Shown here: in pieces, positions 12,448 through 21,228 of the stretch
How positions within the stretch are numbered: position 1 is the stretch's first letter
How the letters are laid out: each line of letters starts with the position of its first letter
Origin: RGIG2707 sp045600065
GTDB lineage: Bacteria > Bacillota > Clostridia > Peptostreptococcales > Anaerovoracaceae
DNA length: 23,230 bases
Assembly: GCA_045600065.1 (NCBI GenBank)
Contig: JAZRXE010000088.1
Coordinates: 1-23,230 of the forward strand
Direction: 5' to 3'
Notes under the pieces: generated by a model
The model's input: only the letters and a program-made list of their open reading frames with translations
What the model was told of the DNA's origin: nothing
Database searches by the model: none
Translations under genes and position numbers: made by a program

Positions 12448-15400
12448 ATGACCAACGAGGAACTGAACAAATATAAAGACGCGTATCTGAAAAGCTTTGC
12501 CGTACACACCGCGCTGAAGCGCTTAAAGCTGAAGCCTGCGGAAAGGGCCGTGCTGGAAGAGCTCGAATACAATCTGAAAGAGCAGCCCGGCAGCTGGACC
12601 CGCCGCCCCGTATTCAAATACGGGGGCATGGACAAAGCCCTGGATCTTTCCGCGGACAAGCTGCCGCCTTACGGCGAGCCTCTGTCCGGATTCCTGAAAA
12701 AAGAATACGGCACTCTGATTGAGATCTGCGTGCCGCAGGAATACAGAGACGATTTTTATCATATCGTGGATAAATACAGGCAGTTCCAGTACGGCTGGGG
12801 CCCCGGACGCCGTTCCCTGCGCACCGGAGACAACCGCATCCATCTGCGGGCTGCCTTCAATTTGCTGCAGACCTATGCGGCCTACGGGCTCTATGACGTT
12901 CCTCTGGATCGGTACATCCGCGGGGAGATGAGCCCGGAGGCACAGGAGCACAAGCGGGTGTATTTCTGGCATTGGGTCAGCTGCGTGGACGAGATGATCA
13001 GTGCCCGGGTGGATGCCGGAAACGCAGAAGTTGTCGGCGCTCTGCGGGACTGCTTCGAAAGTGAGAACAATCATATAATGGTGAGCATGCCGCTGGTGAG
13101 GGGCGTGGCCGAAAGCTCGGATGCCGGGCTGCATCAGCTTCTTGCCGATCTTCTTGTGGCTGCCCGCCTGCAGGAGGGCCTGCGCCAGGTGATCTGCGAG
13201 AATGCGGACTGCGGCACCCGGGAATGCCTGCAGACCATGATCCGGACCATACGGGACAACGATCTGATACGCTTTGCTGCCGTCAAGCGGGCTATGGGCA
13301 CCTGGACGGGCATTTTCAACGAAGAAAGTGCCGACCGGGTGAGCGCCAAGCTGCTGGATGGGATGCTGACCGCCCTGGAGGACGATGCCGCCGCTGCCCG
13401 TATGCTGCAGAGCAAGGATGCCATGGACGTACTCACGGCTCTTTGGGTTCTGGGCGTGCGGGACGAGAGCCTGGCCTGCGATGCCGCGCAGAGCATCATC
13501 GAGACCGGCTGCCGGGAGGGCGTACTGGCTGTATCCTATTATCTGCACAGCTTTCAGAACAACCGACTCACCTTCAGGCTGGCCAGGAAGGCTTTCGAGC
13601 GCTATCCCCAAGACACGGAGATCGCGGCGGCCTTTATGCCTGCCTATTCCGGCGCGGCCATGTCCGCCGTCACCGGGGAGTGCATGGTCAGACAGAATTA
13701 CAAGCTGGAGCCTGCAGAAAACATGCCGCCCATCACCCGCTGGTTCACAAGCCGGCAGGATGCCCTGGAATGCTTTGAGCAGATGGAAACTCTGCACGGT
13801 CAAATGAAGAAGTCCAAGACCGAGTATCGGCCTCTGGTCTTCCCCTGGTACGGCGTGGTGCTGGAAAAGGGCGATTTTGTGAAAGTCATGGTCTGGATCG
13901 CCGCCGTTCTGAAGGACAAAGAACTGATCGACCGTGCCTGCGGTCTGATCTCCGAGATCACGTCCAACTATCCCGGACGGGGCGTCTTTGTGCGCCTGCT
14001 GCTGTCCGATGCCTCCGGGCCTGCCCAGCGCAAGGCATTGATAGGCCTGGCCGCCGGCAGTGAGAGCTCTGCCAGAGAGGCCGCCTTCGGTATCCTGAAG
14101 GATCTGAAGCTGACAGAAGAAGAAGTACTGATGGTCGAGCAGGATCTGCGCTTTAAAAACGCCGCCATCCGCAGCAATATGATGACTTTGCTGGCCCAAA
14201 GAGAAGGAGCTGCCTTTGAGCAGACCGTCCGCCGTCTGCTTGCTTCCGACAACGAGAACACCCGTCTGGCCGGTCTGGATCTGATCAAGAAGTACATCGA
14301 AGATCATCCCGAAGAAAAGGAAAAATACGCCGCCATGCTGGCCGGATCCTCCGAAGACCGGGCTTCCAACGAGCAGATCCTGATCGAGGAGATCACCGGA
14401 AAGAGCGTGGCATCGGAGATCCTGAACACCGAAGGCTACGGCATATACGATCCGTCCGGTGATGTCGTTCTTCCGCCTGCCACGGACGGGAGCCGCCTGC
14501 TGAAGGAATATTTCTCGGTTAGCAAGGCCCGCCTGAACCAGCTGTTCAGGGAGCTGAACGATCTTTTGACGGCTCATCGGGATGACGAATACAAAGGCTG
14601 GAACGGCGACACCCGAACGCTGGCCGGTGGCATGGGCCCTCTGGGCGGAGTCCCGGTCTCCAGTCCAATACACGAGCGCTACCCCTTCCCCGAGCTTTGG
14701 GAGAGCTTTTATCAGAAAAACATACGGAGCGATTCCGAGCTCTTCTGCATGAAGCTTGCCTTGATCCCGCTGCCCTCTGAGCGGCAGTTCGAGGATAATG
14801 CCGTCATCAAAAAGAACATGCGTGCCCTGTTCGGAGACTGCGGCGATTACGAGCTCCCCGAGCTGCACGCAAGTAGCCCGGAGCGGACCTGGTTCCTGCG
14901 CACTGCCGGCACCGTAGTGGACATCCTTCAGTCCATGCACGGCGATCTGCTGCCTACCGATGTGGCCTGCGCCGCCTGCAACGCGGCTGCAAAGATCCCG
15001 GCAGAGCAGCGCTGGCTGAAGGAAAAGGCTGATTATCACGGCTATTCCTACGGCCGAACCGGCGACAACCGCATTGCCTTCGCGGATCTGAACAAATTCC
15101 GGCAAGTGATCTATTCCATGAGCCGCTATATGGAAAAGGCGGAGTTCGAGCCGTATTTCTATGCCAAGCTGCGCCTGGATCGCGCCTACGAGTTTCAGGC
15201 AAATGTCAGCAAGGCGGCCTCCTACTATGTGCGTCAGCAGCAGAACGAGCTGGGTATGTACGATTATGTCAAGGCTTACACCCTGGGCATCATCGGAGAG
15301 GACGCCGTGCTGAAGGCCGCCTTCGAGACCCTGACCCCTGTTGTCTCCGTGGAGCAGCTGGGCAGCTTTGCCGCCGGCAGAAGATACGGAGATCTGCGCC

Positions 15401-17679
15401 GCTTCATGACCGCGGACACCGAGGGCGACTGGGCCCCGGACCCTGAGGATCCCTTCTGCAAGAACGGTCTGTATTTCTATAAAAAAGTGGTAGATACCAT
15501 CCTGGACGTGGAGCTGAAGAGGGGCGATTCTCCCACGGTTTTCTCTTCTGCCGTGATGAACATCACACGGATCTACGGCGCGGAAAGGCTGATGGCCATA
15601 CTTGCCGCCATGGGCAAGGACGTCTTCAGCCGGGGTTCCTATTATTACTGGTACGGCAACAATTACACCAAATCCGACTGCCTGAGCCATCTGGTGCAGG
15701 TCTGCCAGCCCGTGGAGGGAGATGATGCGCAGATCTTCGGTCAGCTGGCCGCCGGGTACAAAATCCCGCAGAAGCGTATCATCGAGCTGGCCATGTACGC
15801 GCCCCAATGGCTGGATATCATCGAGGAATACCTGCAGATGCCCGGACTCAAGAGCGGCTGCTGGTACTTTATGGCACACATGAACGAGCACTTCGACGAC
15901 AAAAAGAAGGCCATGATCGCCAAATACACGCCCCTGACCACCGAAGAGCTGAACAAGGGCTGCTTCGATTCCCTCTGGTTCCATGAAGCCTATGGGCTGC
16001 TTGGCGATGACAATTTCGAAATGCTCTACAAGGCCGCCAAGTACATCAGCAGCGGCGCCCAGCATGCCAGAGGTCGCAAGTTCGCGGATGCGGCACTGGA
16101 CCGGGTCACCCGGGAAGAGCTGGAGCTTGCCATTAATGAAAAGCGCAATCAGGACCTGCTGATGAGCTACGGCATACTGCCGGTGCAGGGAAAGGCCGAT
16201 CTGCTGCACCGCTACGAGTTCTTCCAAAAATACCTGAAAGAAAGCAAGCAGTTCGGAGCCCAGAGGCGGGCCAGTGAGGCTAACGCCGTCAGCTCCGGAC
16301 TAAAGAATCTGGCCACAGCCGCCGGTTATTCGGACGATCTGCGCCTGACCCTGGCAATGGAGACCGCTCTGGTATCGGAGAATGAGGCCTATTTCGAAGG
16401 CATCTCCATCGGAGAGTTCCTGGTGCGTATCGAGGTGGACGTGCAGGGACGGACCGAACTTCGGATCAGCAAGGCGGGAAAGAGCCTAAAGACTGTGCCC
16501 GCAGCCATCAAAAAAGATGAAAGCTTCCTGCAGATCAAGGAATTCGCCAAAAAGCTGAAGGATCAGTATTCCCGCTGCGTGCGGATGTTCGAAACGGCTA
16601 TGGAAGACCGGGATGTGTACACCCTGGGAGAGATCGCCGCGCTGTGCACCAACCCCGTGATCCGGGCCATACTGACCAATCTGGTCTGGGTGAGCGTGCC
16701 ACAGGTGGGCTCCGGAGAGCCAGTGTTTGCCGCGCTTCCCGGAGATCCGGCCCTGCCGCTGGAGGGCATAGGGACAGATGCTGTGCATTCAGAGGTAGGC
16801 TCTGAGGAGAATTCTTCGGGTGTTGATGCAGCCGGCAGCCTTGCCGATCTGAAGATACGGGTGGCTCATCCCTTCGATCTGTACAGCCTGGGCTGTTGGC
16901 ACGACTGGCAGCAGCGCATGTTCGAAAAAGCGGAGAAAGAGGGCATCAAACAGCCCTTTAAACAGGTGTTCCGTGAGCTCTACGTAAAGCTGGAAGAAGA
17001 GCAGGATTCTCTGATGAGCCGGCTGTTTGCGGGCAATCAGATCCAGCCGTCCAAGACCGCTGCCGTGCTCAAGGGCCGCCGCTGGGTGGCAGATTACGAG
17101 GCAGGTCTGCAGAAGGTTTTCTATAAGGATGACATCATCGCCGGCATCTACGCTCTGGCAGACTGGTTCTCTCCGGCGGACGCAGAGCCGCCCACGCTGG
17201 AATATGTCACCTTCGGGAACCGCAAGAGCTTCGAGAACCTGCGCATCAAGGATGTGCCCGACATCGTCTATTCCGAAGTGATGCGGGATGTGGATCTGGC
17301 CGTCAGCGTGGCTTACGCAGGCGGGGTAGACCCTGCCGCCAGCCATTCCACTATAGAGATGCGCAAGGTGATCGCCGGGTACAATCTGCAGCTCTTCGGC
17401 CTGCAGAACGTGCGGCTGGAGGGCACCCATGCGTTCATCAAAGGCAGTCTGGGCGATTATACCGTTCATCTGGGCAGCGGGGTGATCCATCAGACCGGCG
17501 GACACCAGATCAATGTGCTTCCGGTCCACAGCCAGACCCGCGGCAGAATATTCCTGCCCTTCATCGACGACGATCCTAAAACCGCCGAGATCATGACCAA
17601 GATACTTTTCTTTGCCGAGGATAGCAAGATCAAGGATCCGTTCATCCTGGAGCAGATCGTGCCGTCAGAGGTGCGATAG
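12448..17679 (+). CDS. Giant DUF4132/MolR-type HEAT-repeat protein
   Basis: This encodes 1743 residues from the ATG at 12448, with AGGAGG at 12437-12442 overlapping the previous stop codon. The protein is largely helical and soluble, with no signal peptide or membrane helix. Residues about 530-630 have HEAT-like paired helices (AREAAFGILKDL, NTRLAGLDLIKKYI). From about residue 1470 the sequence matches the DUF4132 core (RVAHPFDLY, then QPFKQVFRELY). The last 100 residues (about 1644-1743) match the terminal domain that usually follows it: NVRLEGTHAFIKGSLGDY, VHLGSG, and a final LFFAEDSKIKDP. Escherichia coli relatives are MolR and YehI; YehI is encoded beside the MoxR/vWA gene set yehLMPQ, but none of those partners is here and no WGR domain is evident. 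The biochemical role of the family is unknown. Arginine codons are mostly CGC/CGG and the gene looks more GC-rich than the genes at 146-5308, a possible sign of different ancestry. Confidence 0.8.
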   Translation: MTNEELNKYKDAYLKSFAVHTALKRLKLKPAERAVLEELEYNLKEQPGSWTRRPVFKYGGMDKALDLSADKLPPYGEPLSGFLKKEYGTLIEICVPQEYRDDFYHIVDKYRQFQYGWGPGRRSLRTGDNRIHLRAAFNLLQTYAAYGLYDVPLDRYIRGEMSPEAQEHKRVYFWHWVSCVDEMISARVDAGNAEVVGALRDCFESENNHIMVSMPLVRGVAESSDAGLHQLLADLLVAARLQEGLRQVICENADCGTRECLQTMIRTIRDNDLIRFAAVKRAMGTWTGIFNEESADRVSAKLLDGMLTALEDDAAAARMLQSKDAMDVLTALWVLGVRDESLACDAAQSIIETGCREGVLAVSYYLHSFQNNRLTFRLARKAFERYPQDTEIAAAFMPAYSGAAMSAVTGECMVRQNYKLEPAENMPPITRWFTSRQDALECFEQMETLHGQMKKSKTEYRPLVFPWYGVVLEKGDFVKVMVWIAAVLKDKELIDRACGLISEITSNYPGRGVFVRLLLSDASGPAQRKALIGLAAGSESSAREAAFGILKDLKLTEEEVLMVEQDLRFKNAAIRSNMMTLLAQREGAAFEQTVRRLLASDNENTRLAGLDLIKKYIEDHPEEKEKYAAMLAGSSEDRASNEQILIEEITGKSVASEILNTEGYGIYDPSGDVVLPPATDGSRLLKEYFSVSKARLNQLFRELNDLLTAHRDDEYKGWNGDTRTLAGGMGPLGGVPVSSPIHERYPFPELWESFYQKNIRSDSELFCMKLALIPLPSERQFEDNAVIKKNMRALFGDCGDYELPELHASSPERTWFLRTAGTVVDILQSMHGDLLPTDVACAACNAAAKIPAEQRWLKEKADYHGYSYGRTGDNRIAFADLNKFRQVIYSMSRYMEKAEFEPYFYAKLRLDRAYEFQANVSKAASYYVRQQQNELGMYDYVKAYTLGIIGEDAVLKAAFETLTPVVSVEQLGSFAAGRRYGDLRRFMTADTEGDWAPDPEDPFCKNGLYFYKKVVDTILDVELKRGDSPTVFSSAVMNITRIYGAERLMAILAAMGKDVFSRGSYYYWYGNNYTKSDCLSHLVQVCQPVEGDDAQIFGQLAAGYKIPQKRIIELAMYAPQWLDIIEEYLQMPGLKSGCWYFMAHMNEHFDDKKKAMIAKYTPLTTEELNKGCFDSLWFHEAYGLLGDDNFEMLYKAAKYISSGAQHARGRKFADAALDRVTREELELAINEKRNQDLLMSYGILPVQGKADLLHRYEFFQKYLKESKQFGAQRRASEANAVSSGLKNLATAAGYSDDLRLTLAMETALVSENEAYFEGISIGEFLVRIEVDVQGRTELRISKAGKSLKTVPAAIKKDESFLQIKEFAKKLKDQYSRCVRMFETAMEDRDVYTLGEIAALCTNPVIRAILTNLVWVSVPQVGSGEPVFAALPGDPALPLEGIGTDAVHSEVGSEENSSGVDAAGSLADLKIRVAHPFDLYSLGCWHDWQQRMFEKAEKEGIKQPFKQVFRELYVKLEEEQDSLMSRLFAGNQIQPSKTAAVLKGRRWVADYEAGLQKVFYKDDIIAGIYALADWFSPADAEPPTLEYVTFGNRKSFENLRIKDVPDIVYSEVMRDVDLAVSVAYAGGVDPAASHSTIEMRKVIAGYNLQLFGLQNVRLEGTHAFIKGSLGDYTVHLGSGVIHQTGGHQINVLPVHSQTRGRIFLPFIDDDPKTAEIMTKILFFAEDSKIKDPFILEQIVPSEVR

Positions 17680-17693
17680 GCTTCGAACATAAG

Positions 17694-17840
17694 GGAACAC
17701 AAGGGGATGGTTCTTCTGAAAAACACAAGGGGACGGTTCTTCTGTGTTGTGAACACAACACAGAAGAACCGTCCCCTTGTGTTTCCTTTATGTGATTTTT
17801 AGAACACAGAAGAACCGTCCCCCTGTGTTCCCTGTGTTCC
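17694..17840. repeat. GGGGACGGTTC palindromic repeat cluster 2 (REP-like), with 31-base-pair hairpin
   Basis: Four units of the family seen at 5323-5400. Unit 1 (17694-17719) has GATGG for GACGG. Units 2 and 3 form a perfect 31-base inverted repeat, 17721-17751 with 17754-17784, around a two-base AA loop. Unit 4 (17802-17831) is in reverse orientation and lies within the 3' end of topB. The giant hairpin lies between two convergent genes and probably terminates both. Confidence 0.9.
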
Positions 17841-20800
17841 TTGCGAAATGGGCACAGTTTCGGTTTTTATGTCGGCGGGGTCTCCGTCCTTAAGCTCGAT
17901 GGTGCCTTCGATCACACGGAACACGGGGCCGTAGGGATTGTCCGGCTCTTCTATCATCCGAAGCTGCGCGGTGAATTCCCTGCCTTTTCTGTCTGTCAGC
18001 TTGCTTTTCTTTACAGGCTTGCCTGCCAGGAATTTCTTGGCGTCGGTCTTGGTAAAGCTGACTTTTGCAAGCAGCTTCTGCTTGGAATCCTTCCAGATGG
18101 TGAACTTGCAGCCTTCCCGGAAGCCCGAGCAGCCGTAGCCCAGGCGGCCTTCCACCACGGGTCTGCCGCAGCGGGGGCACTTGCCCAGGATCTCCGGGCC
18201 GTCGTCTGTAATGCGCTCCAGTGCAAAGGACGCTCCGTATTCGGCGCCTGCGCCCTGATCCGTAAGGTACACATCTCCTGTGTATTTGCGGCTCTTTGCC
18301 TCTGACCAGAGGCGTTTCATATGCACCGTTTGTTCGGTACGCTTTCTGCCTGTGGGCACGGGGGTGCCGTCTTCCCCGGGACGCATCTCATCTGTCCAGG
18401 GGCTTTTAAGAAGGCTGCGCACCACACCCTTGGTTACCGTGGTCTTGCTCATCATGCCGGACTTGGCCTTTTTCCAGATGATGAACCTGCAGCCGTCCTT
18501 GTATCCGGAGCAGCCGTAGCCGTTTTTACCCTCTATTACATCAGAGCCGCAGCGCGGACACTTGCCCAGGGGTTTGGGAGCCTCTCTCACTATTTCTTCC
18601 AGGCCGAAGGATGCACCGAACTCGGAGTCCGGGCCGTCATCGCGAATATACACTTGTCCGGAATAGTTCTTGCCGGTATTTTGTGAATAGAGCTTTTTGA
18701 TCAGTACAGTGTTCACTGTGCGCCGTTTGCCTGTAGGTACAAGCGGCGCGCCGTTTTCCGCAGGCCGCAGCTCGTCCGTCCATCCGCCGGAAAGCAGCTG
18801 GTGGACCATGTCTGCAGTCACCTGGGTCTTGCTCATCATACCGCTGCGGGCGCTCTTCCATATGCGGAAGCGGCATCCGTTCTGCCAGCCCCTGCAGCCG
18901 AAGGCATGCTGTCCTTCCACAATGTCTGCGCCGCAGCGCGGGCAGCTTCCCAAAAGCAGTTTGCCTCTGCGCATGCTTTCGGGCACATGATAGGCATCCA
19001 CCTTAGGATAATTGCTTTTCACAACGTTTCGGATCATCTCCAGAACGCTGTCAGTCAGCGCGGTCCATGGCACCTCGCCATCCTGTATCTCTTCCTGTAT
19101 TGCCCACCAGTAGCCTGTCATATCCGGTTTTTTCAGCTGGTCAGGCAGTATGCGGTAAAGCTCCCGGCCCAGCACGGTGGACTGTATCTGTTTTCCGTGG
19201 CTTTCGATATATCCGCGGGTCTCCAGAGTATCTATTATGGATGCCCTGGTAGCGGAGGTGCCTATGCTGCCGTTTTCTCCCTTTTTGTCTTTATCTTTGG
19301 CCATGAGCAGGGCCTTTGCCTTGGGATCGGTGACATATTTGGCAATTCGGGTCATGTCCTCGTTAAGAGATGCCTTGGTATAGCGGGGCGGAGCCTTGGT
19401 CTCCTTGCCCTCCGCCCGGGCGTCGGTGCAGCTTCCGCTGTACATGCCCGGCTCTATTGCCGAAAGCTCGCTCTCGGTCTCCTCCTCTGCTTCTGAAGCC
19501 TCCCGGGCTTCTTCCTTCTTTTTCTCAGGCCTGATAAGCTGCAGATAGCCCGGAAACAGCACCCGGGTGGAGCTTGCCTTAAGGGCAGCATCCTCAAAGG
19601 GTGCCTCCAGGGTGGTGCGGGCCTTTCGGGCAGGCGGCAGGAACTGGGCCATATAATACTTGACTATGGCCAGATAAACATTGCGTTCATCCTCTGACAG
19701 CTTGGAGAGATCCAGACTGCGGTTCTGGGGGATGATGGCGGTGTGAGCGCTTATATTTTTGTCGTTGAAGGCTGGGCTGTGAATTCCGGTGTCTAATGGA
19801 AGCTTTGAAAATACTGCACCGGCGGGGTCTGCCTTCAGATTCTGCAGCACCCGGCCTACGGTTGCCGGAGCCTCTTTGTACTGCTCCTCGGAGAGGTACT
19901 GGCAGTCAGAACGGTTGTAGGTGATGGCGTTGTGATCGTCTCTCAGGTGCTGGGTGATGTCCAGAGTCCTGGATGGGTCGTAGCCGAATTTATTAGAGCA
20001 GTAGGTCTGCAGCTTGACCAGATTAAAGGGCAGGGGCGGCTGCTCGGAGATCTCATTCCGGCTGATCCTGATGCTGCCATCGAATCTTGCGCCCTTGAGC
20101 GCTTCCACTATCTCTTTGGCATAATCGGGATCGGTAATGCGTCCCTCGTCCAGATTCGGATCATTTTTGGCGGGCTCATACCTTGCAGTGATCTTTTTAC
20201 CGTCGGGATCAAGGTCTGCATATATGGTGTAATATGCCTGCTTTTCGTGATTCTCTATGGCCAGGTCTCTGGTGACCACCAGACCGAGAGTGGGGGTCTG
20301 GACACGGCCCACGGTGAGCATCTTTACATGGGGATTCTGCAGGGTAAAGAAGCGGCTGAAATTGTAGCCGGTCATAATGTCCGCAACGGCTCTGGCGTGA
20401 GCCGATCTTCCGGAATTGACGAACCGGGAATTGCCCTTCATGGACTCCAGTGCCTTGCGCAGGGCGCCCTCGGTGGTGTCGCCTGTGGCAAGCCTGAGAA
20501 CAGGACCTTTGTAATCGAACCATTCGAGTATCTCGTCTATGAGATACTGACCTTCGTCGTCCGGGTCTCCGGCGTGTATCACCTGCTCCGCGTCTTTGAG
20601 CAGGCTGCCGATCAGCTCCAGACGGCCTGCCTTGCCCTCTCCGGGCTTCTTGCCCCAGTCCTCGAAATAGATGGGCAGTGCTTCCATGGTCCACTTGGAA
20701 TATGCCTGATCGTAATCCTCCGGATCCTTCAGAGCAAGCAAATGACCGAAGGCCGAAACAATTGCGTATTCGCCTTTGACCGTGTAACCGTCTTTATTTT

Positions 20801-20870
20801 CAGCCTTGCCGGGAATTGCAGCCGCAATTGCCCTGGCCAGCATGGGTTTTTCTGCGATTATCAGTTTCAT
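17799..20870 (-). CDS. topB: DNA topoisomerase III with three C-terminal zinc modules
   Basis: This encodes 1023 residues from the ATG at 20870 (MKLIIAEKP, the typical start of this family). The N-terminal Toprim domain has E7 and the acidic triad D102-x-D104-x-E106 (GDPDDEGQ; usually DPDREGE, so R is replaced by D). The catalytic tyrosine is Y318 in ITYNRSD. Three tandem zinc-finger modules follow the core (C643/646/659/666, C771/774/787/794, C898/901/914/921). Each is followed by a copy of the Toprim C-terminal repeat (MMSKT-x-VT, 'WTDE.RP'). The enzyme breaks one DNA strand to decatenate or relax negatively supercoiled DNA, mainly in replication and recombination. The length is above that of E. 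coli TopB (about 650) because of the three modules. The last 14 residues (QGTQGTQGDGSSVF) are translated from a palindromic repeat. No ribosome site precedes the start. Confidence 0.92.
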   Translation of the reverse strand: MKLIIAEKPMLARAIAAAIPGKAENKDGYTVKGEYAIVSAFGHLLALKDPEDYDQAYSKWTMEALPIYFEDWGKKPGEGKAGRLELIGSLLKDAEQVIHAGDPDDEGQYLIDEILEWFDYKGPVLRLATGDTTEGALRKALESMKGNSRFVNSGRSAHARAVADIMTGYNFSRFFTLQNPHVKMLTVGRVQTPTLGLVVTRDLAIENHEKQAYYTIYADLDPDGKKITARYEPAKNDPNLDEGRITDPDYAKEIVEALKGARFDGSIRISRNEISEQPPLPFNLVKLQTYCSNKFGYDPSRTLDITQHLRDDHNAITYNRSDCQYLSEEQYKEAPATVGRVLQNLKADPAGAVFSKLPLDTGIHSPAFNDKNISAHTAIIPQNRSLDLSKLSEDERNVYLAIVKYYMAQFLPPARKARTTLEAPFEDAALKASSTRVLFPGYLQLIRPEKKKEEAREASEAEEETESELSAIEPGMYSGSCTDARAEGKETKAPPRYTKASLNEDMTRIAKYVTDPKAKALLMAKDKDKKGENGSIGTSATRASIIDTLETRGYIESHGKQIQSTVLGRELYRILPDQLKKPDMTGYWWAIQEEIQDGEVPWTALTDSVLEMIRNVVKSNYPKVDAYHVPESMRRGKLLLGSCPRCGADIVEGQHAFGCRGWQNGCRFRIWKSARSGMMSKTQVTADMVHQLLSGGWTDELRPAENGAPLVPTGKRRTVNTVLIKKLYSQNTGKNYSGQVYIRDDGPDSEFGASFGLEEIVREAPKPLGKCPRCGSDVIEGKNGYGCSGYKDGCRFIIWKKAKSGMMSKTTVTKGVVRSLLKSPWTDEMRPGEDGTPVPTGRKRTEQTVHMKRLWSEAKSRKYTGDVYLTDQGAGAEYGASFALERITDDGPEILGKCPRCGRPVVEGRLGYGCSGFREGCKFTIWKDSKQKLLAKVSFTKTDAKKFLAGKPVKKSKLTDRKGREFTAQLRMIEEPDNPYGPVFRVIEGTIELKDGDPADIKTETVPISQGTQGTQGDGSSVF

Positions 20871-20876
20871 GGCTTT

Positions 20877-20905
20877 ATTATACCCCAAGCCGGGCAGGGC
20901 GGCAA
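20877..20905 (-). promoter_or_regulatory. topB promoter giving a leaderless transcript
   Basis: On the minus strand, TTGCCG (20905-20900), a 17-base spacer and consensus TATAAT (20882-20877). Only the six bases AAAGCC separate TATAAT from the ATG at 20870, so the transcript should begin at the A of the start codon. There is no Shine-Dalgarno sequence. Confidence 0.6.
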
Positions 20906-20950
20906 ACGCAGATGAGGTGTAAGGCAAGTGTTGTAAGAGAAAGAGGGAAT

Positions 20951-21035
20951 ATGAGCAAAGGAAAAGAGTGGAAAGGGTTGCAAAGACTCACTGCTGGATG
21001 TCATGGACAGGCTGCTGGCAGAGGACGAGGCCTAA
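20951..21035 (+). pseudogene. Possible frameshifted remnant of a small gene
   Basis: GAGGG and an ATG at 20951 open the frame MSKGKEWKGLQ. At 20984 one extra base would shift it into DSLLDVMDRLLAEDEA and a stop at 21033-21035, a natural-looking amphipathic end. Unshifted, the frame runs on to 21115 with an unlikely composition. This may be a decayed small gene or chance. Besides this and the two flanking promoters, the 358 bases between topB and the DUF3825 gene hold nothing I recognise. Confidence 0.2.
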
Positions 21036-21152
21036 GCTGCATCAGCGAGCATGTGCTAAAATATCTTGCACTTGCATCCGGACAATGGTTTTTCATAGAC
21101 CTTCCCATTTCTTAACAGACAGGGCAAAAGCCTTGACTTTGCGCTGTTTGTC

Positions 21153-21181
21153 TTGAAATCGGAAGGATTATTATTTAAAAT
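21153..21181 (+). promoter_or_regulatory. Promoter of the DUF3825 gene
   Basis: TTGAAA (21153-21158), a 17-base spacer and TAAAAT (21176-21181). The predicted start near 21188 gives a 41-base leader. Confidence 0.65.
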
Positions 21182-21228
21182 GATATATAGCAATTACATT
21201 CAGACATCGCGCAGCGGGAGAATTCACT

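Noticed and set aside
12523..16227. A 1234-codon open frame on the minus strand opposite the DUF4132 gene
   Set aside because: It is antisense to a gene with recognisable domains, its translation has no domain I recognise, and its openness follows from the GC-rich codon use of the plus-strand gene.
19932..20915. A 327-codon plus-strand frame opposite topB
   Set aside because: It overlaps the Toprim and catalytic region of topB on the other strand and shows no domain pattern.
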